NCBI GenBank assembly: GCA_001414345.1
Contig: LLCB01000052.1
Span: 124,001-188,000 of the forward strand
Origin: Hymenoscyphus infarciens
Lineage: Eukaryota > Ascomycota > Leotiomycetes > Helotiales > Helotiaceae
Reading direction: 5' to 3'
DNA: 64,000 nt
Below the pieces are notes generated by a model. The model was not told where the DNA came from and did not search any database. It was given only the letters and a program-made list of their open reading frames with translations. Below, in pieces: positions 10,911 through 22,659 of this stretch (the stretch's first letter is position 1; every line of letters starts with the position of its first letter). A program made the translations under genes and the position numbers.

Positions 10911-11848
10911 TAACTCGTAACTCACTGTACGATTTTAGAACCTCAGATCACTAATAGTTTCGACGCGTTCTCACAATGACACACCCTAATATTCTCCCTA
11001 CTTCAACTTTCAAAATCTCATCACCTCACTCAATCGCCACTTTTACATCATAAATAATCCAATATCATTCTCATTCTCATAATTATACCCCAATAAGCCT
11101 CCATACATCTCTTCCCAAAAGAGAGAGAGAGAGAGAGAGTAAGTAAAAGTTGACCCGCAAGCAAGCAACGTAAAGCCATGCCCAGACACTTTTGAAAAAG
11201 GCTACAATCATCGCAACACAGCATCCATTCATCACCACCACCACCACCACATCCTCAATCCTCCATTTTCCTCCCCAGCTCAACAAAGTAATCGAAAGAT
11301 TCACCATAAAAAAACATAAAAACTCCAAGGGCCCATGCAACCCATCCCCTCCCACAAACCCCCATCCATCTATCCACCCATCCATCCCAATGCAAAGCCC
11401 ACCCTTCCAGACCACGAAAATGCAACGACGACAAGCAAAACAACGAAAAAAACACATCCATCAAGCAATGACGAAGCTCAACGCTAAGATTACACACAAA
11501 AACAAGGCTCAGCAAGTGTTACCATCAAGTCGAATCAACACACACCTCTCTTCTTGATAACGAGACAAATGCCGCTGGGGAATAATTGGCTTCAACGAAA
11601 AAAGAGCAAACGCCGTTTTCGACACCGTTCCAGAATGAAGGATACGAGTAGGAATGCAAGACAGCAAACAGAAGTGTCGAGTGTCCTAAAACCCAATAGT
11701 TCAAGTCCCACAAGACCACGCGAGAAAGCAAAAAAAAAAGAAAAGCGAATAGGCCATGAGACATCATACGTCATCCCCAGTCCAACAACACACAATCTCG
11801 CACTCCCCTCCTATTGACCGATCAAATTTGTCAGCCAGTACAGAAGAG
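10911..11848. other. 3' flank of the Whi5-like gene, with (GA)n microsatellite
   Basis: Normal-complexity sequence containing a GA repeat at 11121-11139 and CAC/ACC-rich stretches at 11233-11250. Overlapping ORFs on both strands are low-complexity (His/Thr/Lys-rich on one strand, Trp/Phe/Val-rich on the other) and look like shadows. Part is probably the 3' UTR of the gene ending at 11849. Confidence 0.5.
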
Positions 11849-12912
11849 CTAAGACTTCTTCGAAGCACTCTCCCTCAACAACAACAAATCCCTCGCTGCA
11901 GCATCCCCATCACCCCCCAAACTCGGCGCAACCCCCAATATCGACCGCACGGGACTCGCATACTCCCTCTGATCCTGCTTCCTCGGCGACCGCGTATTCA
12001 TATTCCCTCCATATCGAGGCGGAGGCGAAGATCCAATCGCCGGACCAATATTTCTCTTGCCCTTCTCCGCAGACGGACGTTGCAGCTGTATAGTCGGGAC
12101 TCTCTCGCGCGCCGTAGAAGGACGCGGGACCGTGGCGGAGGGGACTTGCATTGAGGGACGAGGAGGGATGGGTGAAGAGGAGACGGAGGAGGAGCGGAGT
12201 TCCAGTCTATCCATGGGGACTTCGATTTGGTTGGTTAGGACTTTGTAGGCTGCGAGTTGGAGACGGAGACGGAGTTTTTTGGATTTCTGTTTGTGTTTTG
12301 TTTTGTTAGTATATTGTATAGACAACGGGAGGATGGTTGGGGGATAAGTAACTCACCTCTCGAGCTTGTTCCTTGGTTAGAGGGGAGCTGGCTCGCGGGG
12401 TGGTGAAACTATTTGGTGCTGTTGGGAGTTGATCTGGTTCCGTCAAGACAGTTTGTTGCGAGTCGTTTAGGGCAGCATGACTTGATCCGAAAGAAGATAC
12501 CGGAGAAACTGAAGGCGAAGGTGAGAGAAGTTCATCATTTCCACCATCCTATTCAAAGTTGTCAGTATCTCTCCAATATATCAAGGATACTTGGGGAAAT
12601 TAATCATACCTGAGCATATCTCCTCCCACCATATTTCAGAGTACCTCTCTCTTCAGACTCCTCCCCAGTATATCTCTTAACTCTCTTGCTACCACTCATT
12701 CCCTCCTCTCCACACAAGTTTCCAAACCCCCGCTTCTCACTCCCCACCAAGCTCTCAACACTTCCCTCCTTCTCAAACCCAACTCTAGCACCAGCAACCA
12801 CTCTCTCCTTCCCAGTCATCTTCTCGCCTATGTATTTCCCCTTGGAAGAAGTGTTGTTGTTGAAAATGTGAGTATTCGGATGAATATTTCCCAGAGCGCG
12901 ACGCGATGCCAT
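11849..12912 (-). CDS. Whi5/Nrm1-like G1/S transcription repressor
   Basis: Three exons, 12610-12912, 12357-12548 and 11849-12286, join in phase 0 to give 310 residues. The introns are 61 and 70 bp, the first with a ctgac branch site and the second with actaac. The N-terminus MASRRALGNI holds an RxL-like cyclin-docking motif. Residues 166-190 (KKLRLRLQLAAYKVLTNQ) resemble the short GTB motif by which Whi5 and Nrm1 bind the SBF/MBF G1/S transcription factors. The rest is disordered, with many Ser-Pro and Thr-Pro sites (LLSPSPSVSP, SSPPPRY, SPVRS) suited to CDK phosphorylation. By analogy it would act in the nucleus to restrain G1/S genes until CDK releases it. The family call rests on one short motif plus overall architecture, so a different CDK-regulated disordered protein remains possible. 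Confidence 0.55.
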
Positions 12913-13440
12913 TTGTCTTCCTACAAACACGGCACAAGGCGACACAAGATACAAACTCAAGATTAACAAATCTCCGTCCTAGTATCCCGAGAATCCGCTG
13001 CGTTTCGTCCCAGCAACTCGCGTTGGCAAAGCTGTAAAGAGTCTGTCGCGTTAACAAATTAGTAAATAATCCCCCCAAAGAATACCCATTTCAATCCATT
13101 CCAGACAACATGCAAAAAGACTCTCATACCTCTGTAAACCTTCTCCAATTCTCCTCGAATGCGGATCCGGAAAGTCAAAGAGCTCACAAACGAGTTCTTC
13201 AGTCAGGAAAAGGAAGTGTTGTTGTTCTAGTCGCGTTATGGGAGAGGGAGTGCTCTCGATCGCGTCTGCTCCGTATCGATAAAAATTCGGTAGCTCCTCG
13301 GGTTGACAAGGATTCTCAGTCCAGGTTGCGTTTCCGACCAAAAGTAGAAAGCGGTGTGTGAGAAAACCCTGTGATCTTCCCGCTCCCGGTTTCCCTAGGC
13401 TTATCTTAGTTACCTACACCCCTCTGCTCTGCCTCACCTA
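12913..13440 (-). promoter_or_regulatory. Leader and promoter region of the Whi5-like gene
   Basis: A candidate 87-bp leader intron lies at 13043-13129 on the minus strand (GTATGAG donor, ttaac branch, GACAG acceptor). An open stretch at 13051-13341 has no ATG start and is probably untranslated leader. The region ends where the AT-rich island begins. Confidence 0.4.
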
Positions 13441-13462
13441 CCCCTCTCTATCTAACTTTTCT

Positions 13463-13540
13463 CTTAAAAAGCTGCTCTAGGGTCTAAGAGACTTTAGTAA
13501 CTTTTTTAGTAAGAATAATAACTATAGCTAATTTAGAAAC
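13463..13540 (+). repeat. Single terminal repeat of an inverted-repeat transposon family
   Basis: This stretch closely matches the left arm of the inverted-repeat element at 48057-48942, sharing an aactttttta...agtaaga...aataactatagct core with mostly C/T and G/A differences. No matching right arm was found in this island, so it is probably a truncated copy marking the island edge. Confidence 0.6.
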
Positions 13541-13547
13541 TTTATTT

Positions 13548-13880
13548 CTAATTATAATAGTATAAAATATCTACTACTACTAAAGTAGTATATAGAAGTG
13601 CGTTCGAGGCAGAAATATTATATAAATACTAGGCTCTAATATAGAAGAAAAGGCTAAACTAGCTTTTTCTAACTCTAGAAGAGTAGATAGCTATATATAA
13701 GAGATCTAAAACTAAATAATAGAATATTAGCTAATATAAAAGTCTAAACTCTATAAAGTACGTCTAAAAGTCTAGATATATATAACCTTTCTAAATTAGT
13801 TAATATAAAATAATAACTACTAAAACCTTATATATATAGTATATACTATATAATCTTAGCTATATAGAATAGTTAGCTAT
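13548..13880 (+). repeat. Interspersed repeat, copy A
   Basis: About 330 bp nearly collinear with 16735-17065 (copy B) and partly with the inverted-repeat element at 24777-25010. The differences I read are mainly transitions, as RIP would leave. A and B are in direct orientation 3.2 kb apart, but I could not prove they are LTRs of one element. Confidence 0.65.
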
Positions 13881-14060
13881 TATATTCTTCTCTCTTATAA
13901 AAGACTTATCTTTAAGTCTATCTATCTTATTAATATTAGAGCTAAATCGGAATAGTATAAATGTTATAATATTATATTATTATAAGTTAGTTAGAGTCTA
14001 AATCGTAGCTAACCTAGTTTAAAGATACTTTATTTATTAAAATTATTATAAGTATATAAC

Positions 14061-14165
14061 GTATTTTTAGGTTGAAAACGCTCTAAGAAGCTTAAATTTA
14101 GGAGGTAAAAACTCTACTATATATATAGAGAAAAGGGGTTACGTAAGACCCTCTTTTCTATAATA
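14061..14165 (+). repeat. Short direct repeat, copy 1 (TRIM-like pair)
   Basis: About 105 bp beginning gtatttttaggttg and ending cctcttttctataat. It is repeated in the same orientation at 14870-14974. The 0.9-kb spacing resembles a miniature non-autonomous LTR element (TRIM), but no convincing target-site duplication was found. Confidence 0.55.
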
Positions 14166-14869
14166 TACCTCTTAGGTCTAGGAAAACGACAGCTTCCTAG
14201 GCCTATAAACTTAAACTAGATTATAAAAGAACTCTATAACTATATCGCTCTCTATTCCTACTCTAGAGAGTTCTATAAAGCTATATATATTACTTTAAAC
14301 TCCTAAACAGCGATTCTAAATAACATTCTTAAGAGTAAGTTCCTACTCTTAAATTCTATCTAACTTCCTCTCTTATTTTAGTAAAGACAGCGAGTAGCGT
14401 TCGTAAGATATAGTAGCTTATAGTTAGTATTATATATATATATACTAGCTTTATAGAGTACTAGGCTTCTAGATCGTCTTATCGAGTACCTCTTAGAGTA
14501 GCACGCTACTAGGCTTCTGGTTTAAATGCCTTTCGTAAAGGGCTTTATATAAGCTCGTCGAGAGAGTAAGCTACTGAATTAAGATGTGCCTACTTAAGTA
14601 GTAGGGCTTTTACTATATTTAAAGTTAAGAGCGTTCTATAGAAGAGTCCCGTCTACGCTTATTAGAAGAGTTCTTATTCGCGCTTATTAGAAGAGTCTTA
14701 TATTTAAAGTTAGAAGAGCTCTCTTATTATCGAGAGTAAACATTAAGAAGAGGTTAATTATACTAACTCTGATAGTAGAGAGCGTTCTAAATACGTTATA
14801 ATACGTTAAATACGTAAGCAGAAGTTATAAGAGTATACTATAAGTGTAAACTAGGCTTATAACTATAAT

Positions 14870-14974
14870 GTATTTTTAGGTTGAAAACGCTCTTAGAAGC
14901 TTGAATTTAGAAGGTGAAAACTCTGCTATATATAGAGAGAAAAGAGGTTACGTAAGACCCTCTTTTCTATAATA
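14870..14974 (+). repeat. Short direct repeat, copy 2 (TRIM-like pair)
   Basis: Second copy of the 14061-14165 repeat, differing mainly by transitions and small indels. A second related stretch (ttagttagagtctaaa) lies outside each copy, at about 13983 and 14989. Confidence 0.55.
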
Positions 14975-16680
14975 AAGTAAGATATTAGTTAGAGTCTAAA
15001 TTATAAGTAACCTAAGTTTATATAAATGAGACTTTATTTCTAGTTATTCTATATTAAAGTATAAGTATCTACGTTTACTAAAAGAGTATAGATCTAATTC
15101 TATCTAGGCTATCTTATAAATTAGAAGAAGTTTAGAGTAAAGTTAGCTAGTATTTAGTTAGAATTAATAGTAATAACTTAGCTAAAAGCTTACTTCTAAG
15201 TTTTATTCTAATAGAAAGTATATTTTAACTAATTAGTATCTAACTCGAATTTACTAAAAGAGTATAAGTCTATTTATACTTAGATTAGTAGATATTTAAA
15301 AGAAAGTTAGAAACGAAAGTTAATAATATTATAGATAATAGTAATCTCTTAGCTAAGAGTTTACTTTAAAAGTATACTAATTTATATCTAATTTAGAAAA
15401 TTTAAATAAAACTTCTAGCTTAACTAGAAGTAAAAAGAAAGTAAGAAAATAAGACTCTATACTAGAGTTAGTAGAGTTTTAGCTAGTTAAAAGAAGTTAT
15501 TACTAAATATTATTATATTATCTAAGTATTTAAAGATATTAAAAGTATTATCTTATTCTCTCTACGATTTAGGTTTAAACTAGAGTACTATAAGAACTTA
15601 TTTATTATCTTCTAATTCTACTTCCTCTATATTAGAAGTAGAACTAATAGTTAAAGATCTACTATCTAATTATAAGAAGTTTAGACTAGATAGAGAAGTA
15701 TTCTTTTAAACTAAAGTACTAATATTAATAGGATTAGTTATTTTATTAGTAACTAACTTAGCGTTTTAGTTTTATTTCTTATCTAAAGCTTAAAAGATTA
15801 TTTACTAACTTAGTAAAGTTATAATTCTAGTATCTTTTAAGTATAGTAGACGTGTTTTAGAGCTAAGATATATTCTATATATAAAAGAACTATTCTAATT
15901 CTAGTATCTCTCTAAGTATAGCTATATTTGAAAAGTAATCTCTAAAATTAGTAAAAGTTTCTTTAGTATAATCTTATCTATTAGAAGGTATTAGAGATAG
16001 TAGTATATCTTAAGTAAAAGAAGTCTAAATTTAAGCTTAAAAGTAAAGAAGATTAGTAAGAGTTTAGAAGTAGAGTGTTTTTAACTTTAAAGTTCGCTTA
16101 TAATTTTATTCTCTATCTTAGCTAACTAAGTATTTATTTTTTAAAATTTTTTTTAAAATTTTATATCTCTATTTTATCTATATATTATCTATATTTAAAA
16201 AGTCCTACTTATCTTTATTATTTCTTTAGAATCTTTTATTTTTTAGTATAGAGATATAGTTTAGAGAAGAATTAAATAAGAGATGTCTTTTAGAAAAAGA
16301 GATATCTCTAGAAAGTTACTTAACGCTTTTAATAGATAGAGCTAAGTTTAATATCTTAATATTAGTTAGAAGAGAGAGTTAAAGAAGAGATTTAGAAGCT
16401 TTCTAGTAACTATAGTATATCGACTTTACTAAACCTTATATAGTAATCTCTATATAAAGAGAGTTATTAGAAGTCTCTAGAATACTTAGCGTATTCTACT
16501 TTCTTAATATATTAAAAACATAATTTTACTAGCTATCTATAACTAATACTAAACTCTAATATTACTAGCTATCTAAGAGATCTCTAGAATCTCGACTATT
16601 TAAGGTTATTATTATTCAGGTCTAATTCTAGCTTAAAGTAAAAGATATATCGACTTTAAATTTAAAACAAAAGCAACGAC
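14975..16680. other. AT-rich decayed sequence, unassigned
   Basis: RIP-type composition without identifiable repeat ends or legible coding frame. It lies between the TRIM-like pair and copy B. Confidence 0.4.
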
Positions 16681-16734
16681 GTATTTAAAGAGATATTATT
16701 TAAGCTATCTTTAGCGAAGAAGAGTTTTTCCTTT

Positions 16735-17065
16735 TTATATAATAGTACAAAATATATACTACTACTAAAGAGGTATATAAGAGTATATTTAGAGCAGAAT
16801 AATATATATAAATACTAGGCTCTAATATAGAAGAAAAGACTAAACTAGTCTTTTCTAACTCTAGAAGAGTAGATAGCTATATATAAGAGATTCGAAACTA
16901 AATAATAGAACGTTAGCTAATATAAAAGCTCGAACTCTATAAAGTACGTCTAAAAGTTTAAACGTATATAATCTTTCTAAATTAGATAATATAAAATAAT
17001 AACTACTAAAACCTTATAAATATAGTATATACTATATAATCTCGAGGCTATATAAGATAGTAAAC
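16735..17065 (+). repeat. Interspersed repeat, copy B
   Basis: About 330 bp matching copy A at 13548-13880. The sequence before it (aagaagagtttttcctttt) recurs before the next partial copy at about 17120, so copy B and the inverted-repeat element that follows form a short tandem with a period of about 400 bp. Confidence 0.65.
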
Positions 17066-17171
17066 TAATATATAACGTACTTAAATAAGATATTATAATA
17101 GACTATTTCTAGTAAAGAAGAATTTAGTCTTTTTATATAATATTATAAAATATTTATAACTATTAAAAAGA

Positions 17172-17183
17172 TATATAAAAGTA
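17172..17183. repeat. Target-site duplication, left copy (LINE 2)
   Basis: The 12-mer tatataaaagta directly precedes a (tta)n run and recurs at 24777-24788. The matching region of copy B is continuous here, which confirms that an insertion split it. Confidence 0.7.
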
Positions 17184-20100
17184 TTATTATTATTATTCTT
17201 ACGCTACGTAGGCTATAGGCCGTACTCTAAGAGTAAGTAGTATATCTTCTATTCTAGTTTATATAACCTTTTAGCTTGTTCTTCTTTACCTCTTAAGCTT
17301 CCTTATAAGTATAATTCTCCTTTTCTTTAGTTCTTACTACTATCTATTTAGAGCTTATCTCTCTAACTTAGTAATATAGTAGAGAGGTATAGTAGGTTAG
17401 TATATTTAACCTACTAAGATATATATTAGTAGTATAAGAGGTATATTTACCTCTAGAATTATTAGAGCTAAGGTCTTACCTTCTAGTATACCTTAGCTTT
17501 CTCCTTCTATTCCTCTCTTTCTTTTACCTCTTTCTTACTCTTCTCTCTCTTCTTAAGTAATTCTAGTACTAGCCTATACTCTTAAAGTCTCTCTAGCCTA
17601 AGTAGCTAAGTAGTTACTCTTAGTACTAGTTTCTTATCTACTAATACCCCTCTTAGCTCTTATAAATCTCTAATCCTCTTCTCTAAAGCTCTTATAAGCA
17701 TGTCTCTTTCTTATAGAATATCTTAGTAAAATAGAACTAGGTGTCTTACTATCTCTCTACTACTTATATAAATATATTATAATATAACCTAGTTTAGTAC
17801 TCTTTTTATAAAAAGGAAGACGTTTAGTCTTATTACCTCTATTTATACTTAGATAAGTAGTAAGCTCTTTACCTTAGTAAGCCTCTTATAAACCTTTTAT
17901 AGCTCTTACTTATCTAAGTCTACTTTATCTAATACTTCTATATATTATATTAAGTTCTTCTCTTAAGTCCTTCTCCTTTAAGTCTCTAAGTAGTTCTTCT
18001 ATTCTATAAGTATAGTATTATACTTAAATCTTACTCCTTCTACTCTCTACTCTCCTTCCTACTCCTACCTTACTATTTATAAGTATAGTATTACCTTCTC
18101 TACCTTTGTTAGTCTACTCTTCCTTCTCCTCTTTAGCTATATTACTATATATCTATAAGTATTCTAGATTAGTTCCTCTAACTTAGACTTTTAGAACTTC
18201 CTCTTAAAAGTAGCTACTTATAGATTAAGATATAGATTAATTAGTATATAGTCTACTTTAACTTCTAAGCTCTAAACTAGAGTACCTTTATACGCCTCTA
18301 TTACTACTTATAAGTATCTTAATTATTATATAAGAAAGCTTCTTACTATTCCCTTTATATTCCCTCCTTTTAATATAGTATAGTACTATACTAACGCTCT
18401 ATATACTATTATACTCCTTATTACTACTATATATATCTACTCTACTTAGTAGTAGTCTACTCTCTATGTTTTTCTAGTAAGCCTTATAAGTATAAAGGTC
18501 TATATTATAAGCTTCTTTTAAACTCTTTCTTAGTATACCTTCTAGTTTAGTTTCCTATTAAGCTCTACTTTTAAGAACCTTATATACTTAACTAGTATAA
18601 GCCTTATCTCTCTAAACTAGACTATCTCTCTTTATACTACTCTTATTCTTATAAAGTATATAAGTACTATCTTTTCTAGACTAAAAGCTATTCCTTACTT
18701 ATTTACTTACTTATTATATACTTTCTAGACTATTTTAAGTATCTTATAGTTTACTACTATACTTTTTAATATTATAAGTAGATTTATATTATCTATAAAG
18801 TCTATTATAATAAGCTTATTAATTCTTACTAGGTTCTTATATAGTATTAAAGCGAAGAGAATAAATAGTATTAGTAATAGTACTAATTCTTATAAAACAC
18901 CTTATTTAAAGTCTTTTTTATCTATTAATTGTCTATTAAAGAATAGTATAACTCTTTATTTAAAGAGGAAGCTCTCTATCTATATTACTACCTATTATAG
19001 AACCTTCTTCTCTCTTAATATATAAAGTAGCTATATATAGTCTACTTAGTTAAAAGCTCTTACTATATCTAGTTAGGCTAGAGATACGTAGCTCTTATTT
19101 TCTTATACTATATATATACTCTCTATTACTATTCTAATTACTAGCTCTATATTTTAGTACTTCTAGTTACCTATCTATAGTCTTAATAGTATTACTATTT
19201 CCTCTATAAGCTATATAAGCCTTTATACTATTACTTTTTTAAAGATCTTACTTATAATTAAGAGTAATACTATTAGCTAATAGGCCTCTATCTTACTCTA
19301 CTCCTTAGTTATCTTACCTAGTTTTCTTAGTACTACTACCTTTATATAGTAGAAGTAGAATAAGAAGTATTATAAGTAGAAGCTTACTTCTACTATTATA
19401 ATAAGTACTTTATAAAGTAGTTTATTATAAGCTTTTAGAAAGCTATTTACTAGTATATTAAATCTTAGCGCTTTTTATAGTACTAATCTTATAGCTATTT
19501 TAATATACTTCTTAGTTATATATTAGCTTACTAAGTACCTCTTAGAGAAGCTCTTAGTATTCTAGTCTTTATTAGAAATACTTAAGTAGTTAGCTATTAA
19601 CTCTAAGAAGAACTGTTTTATAAAGATATAAGCCTTCTTTTAGTAAGTCTTACCTTTTATTCTATTAAGTAATATAAGTATTAGTAGTACTAGTACTTCT
19701 AGTCTTATATATCTTTTAAGATATACCTACTTCTTAAGTATTAAGAGTTTCCTTTTATCCTTTACTATTTCTACTAGTACCTCTTTTTAGCTCTTTATCT
19801 TTACCTTTTTACTTATTATTTAGAGTTCCTAAAAAGCATTATTAAGCTACTACTTTAAGCTCTCTATTTAGTACTTCTTCTAGGTTCTTTTATATCTTCT
19901 TATCTTTCTTAACACTTCTTTAACCTTTATATTCTACTAGAGCTATACTCTCTTTTTATCTAGCTTCTAAGTTAGTATTAAGGCCTTTATTATCCTTTAA
20001 AGGTTCTTTATAAGTCTCTATACTACTCTTTTAAGTTCTTATATATTTTAGATTATAAGTGTTTTTAAGTAAGAGGCTTCTACTTTAACTAGAATCTTAT

Positions 20101-20236
20101 CTATTAGTCTCTAGCTAAATCTAGATACTTATAATACTTTTCTCCTTTCTCTTACTTTTATTATAAAGAGTTAAGCTATATAGTCTAATCTTAGTAAGCT
20201 TAGAGACCTTTACTAGGTTACTATGTTTTTAGTAGA

Positions 20237-20241
20237 AAAGG
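20237..20241. repeat. Target-site duplication, left (LTR element)
   Basis: AAAGG immediately precedes the TGTGACGG start of the 5' LTR and recurs at 22655-22659 after the LTR end TTATTACA. Confidence 0.8.
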
Positions 20242-20497
20242 TGTGACGGTATACCGTCTTATATAGCCGAGATTACATAGTATATACCGTGTTTCAGTAG
20301 TTATTATCTTATATTATCTGTTTTAGAAAGGTTACGTAGATTCAGGCTTTTATATTAGCTAATATATAACGTTAGTTAGTTTCGTACCTCTTGTATATTA
20401 GTATTATTTAGAGCTATCTTCGCTCCTTATCTTTAGTTTTTATATTAATAACTATGAATAGACTACTTCTCTACTCTACTTCTACCTTATTATTATA
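20242..20497 (+). repeat. 5' LTR
   Basis: 256 bp, beginning tgtgacggtatacc. Its last bases tattata correspond to tattaca in the 3' copy after a C-to-T change. Confidence 0.8.
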
Positions 20498-22398
20498 TTA
20501 AACTAAAGGTTACTCTTCTTATTAGGCTTTTTAACCTTACTTCTATTCTAGCCTCCTTACTACTAACTCTATAACTCTCTTTTTTTAAACAGCTTTTAAA
20601 TACCTATATATATACTCTAGAACTCCCTTTTTAAATAGCTTCTAGATAACTATATATATGCTTTACGACCTCATAGCTTTAGTCCTCTTTATAGTACTAA
20701 ACCTCTTTAAATAGCTTATAGACCCCTTACTAGTAACCTCTAAATCGACACCTAGCTTAAGACCCCCTCTCTAGCTTTAGATCCCCTCCTTCTAGTATCT
20801 AACCTCTATCTAGTATCTTTGGATCCTCTCCCTCTAGTATCTTTAGATCCCCCTCTTCTGGTGTCTGCGGACCCTCTTCTAATCATACCCCCCCCCCCTC
20901 TAAAATCGACATCTTTGAAATATTAGACCTAGTTCTACTATAAGGCGTTAAACTCTCTTCTAGGGCTACTCTCTTTTTAAAAGACCCTCTAAACCCTCTC
21001 TAACCTGTAACTGTACGCTAAAATAATAAGGGCTTAGCTCTTAAAGATAATCTTCTTAAATTTAGATAATATATAGATAATAGACGGACGAGATAGAGGT
21101 AAAAGGCATATAAAGGATAAAACGATTAGTTAGACGAGATAGATAAAATTATAAACGAACTTCGAAGTTAATTAAATCCTACCTCTGAACCTTCTCTAAA
21201 CCCTCCTTTGCTTCTATACTCGAATTTAGACCTCTTTTACTTAAGAGACACTGCTACCTCTAATGCCTTTCTACTACTTCCTAACTCTTAAATCGGATAC
21301 GAATCGGTTAAAATACGCTTTCTATTAAGACTAAAGAAGTAAGCTCTTAGCTAAGTTATTGCTATTAATCCTAACTAAACATTATCTAACTCTACTCTAA
21401 ACTTCTCTTGAACCTCTACTAATAAATATTTAAAAGACTACGGTTATAGACTAAGTCCTAGCTAGTATAAAGGTTAAAAGAGATAGAAGTTAAAAGAGAT
21501 AGAAGTAGAATTAGAAGAAGATTATACTAAAGAAACGTTTGCTTTTTAAGTACGGCTATACTTAGAGGGAATTGGAATAGTTCTTCTATATATAGAACAT
21601 ATATCTTAGCTTATCTAAACTCTCTATAATCTAATAATAACTCTTCTTTAAAATCAGAAGATGATAATTAAGTCTTTAAGTACCCTTGAAGGGAATAAGG
21701 TAATATAATAACTTTAGAGACAACTTTGCCTTTAACTATCTAAAACGCTACTAACTCTAATAAGAGTCTTATAGTCTTTACTTTCTTACTTTCTTTTACT
21801 TTTAGTAGAGCTAGAAGTTCTTTCTCATCTAAATTTAACTTAGATATAAATTAGTACGCTTTTAAAAGGATAGTAACCTCTTAGCTAAGTTATTACTATC
21901 TATAATATTATTAACTTTTCGTTTCTGACTTCACTCTAAGTCCTCGCCAACCTTAGTTTAAACGAACTTATACTCTTTTTTTTTCGAATTTAAATCAGAT
22001 ATGAATTAGTATACTCTTGAAGTAAGCTCTTAGCTAAGTTATTACTACCTCTTAACTAAACGACTTCTAACTCTACTTTAAATTTACCTTTAACCTCTAC
22101 TTTAAACTTTTTCTGTTTTAAACTTTTTCTACTTTAAACTTTTCTAATTTTTTCTTTAAACTTTTTCTAACTTACTAGATAGATCAGACCACACTCTTTT
22201 AGTAAACGCTTATTAAAGGATTAAAAACGAAGTCTCTTTATAAATATTAATAAATACGATTTGATACTAACATCTTAACTTCTTACTTATAATAAAATTA
22301 ATAAAATATAACTAATATAATAACTTAGACTATCCTAATTTAACCTTAAATAAAAAGAGATAGAAGACTTAAGATAAGTCTTTTTTAAGAGAGAGGGA

Positions 22399-22654
22399 TA
22401 TAATAATATACCGTCTTATATAGCTAAGATTATATAACATATACTGTGTTTTAGTAGTTATTATCTTATATTATCTGTTTTAGGAAGGTTATATAGGTTC
22501 AGGCTTTTATATTAGCTAACGTATAACATTAGTTAGTTTCGTACCTCTTATATATTAGTATCGTTTAGAGCTATCTTCGCTCCTTACCTTTAGTTTTCGC
22601 GTTAATAACCACAAATAGACTACTTCTCTACTCTACTCCTGCCTTGTTATTACA
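22399..22654 (+). repeat. 3' LTR
   Basis: 256 bp. Its first bases tataataatatacc correspond to tgtgacggtatacc in the 5' copy by G-to-A and C-to-T changes. It ends ttgttattaca. Confidence 0.8.
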
Positions 22655-22659
22655 AAAGG
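22655..22659. repeat. Target-site duplication, right (LTR element)
   Basis: AAAGG following the 3' LTR end, matching 20237-20241. LINE 2 sequence resumes after it. Confidence 0.8.

Larger units (their letters stand above)
20242..22654 (+). mobile_element. Non-autonomous LTR retrotransposon
   Basis: Two 256-bp direct LTRs, 20242-20497 and 22399-22654, start with TG (5' copy) and end with CA (3' copy), flanked by the 5-bp duplication AAAGG. A polypurine tract (aagagagaggga, 22387-22398) lies exactly before the 3' LTR, which sets plus orientation. The 1.9-kb interior is pyrimidine-rich (for example around 20755-20925) and too short for complete gag-pol, and no legible protease, RT or integrase was found. 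It is therefore either a LARD/TRIM-like non-autonomous element or an internally deleted one. Differences between the LTRs are nearly all C/T and G/A, so RIP acted after insertion and LTR divergence cannot be used as a clock. Confidence 0.8.

Noticed and set aside
11083..11817. Several overlapping ORFs on both strands
   Set aside because: Low-complexity, mutually overlapping shadows around (GA)n and CAC-rich sequence, with no domain.
13051..13341. Minus-strand 96-codon open stretch upstream of the Whi5-like gene
   Set aside because: No ATG start and a plausible leader intron inside it. More likely 5' leader.
13548..17065. Copies A and B as LTRs of one 3.5-kb element
   Set aside because: Same orientation, but no duplication, TG/CA ends or polypurine tract found, and the repeat also occurs as inverted arms elsewhere.
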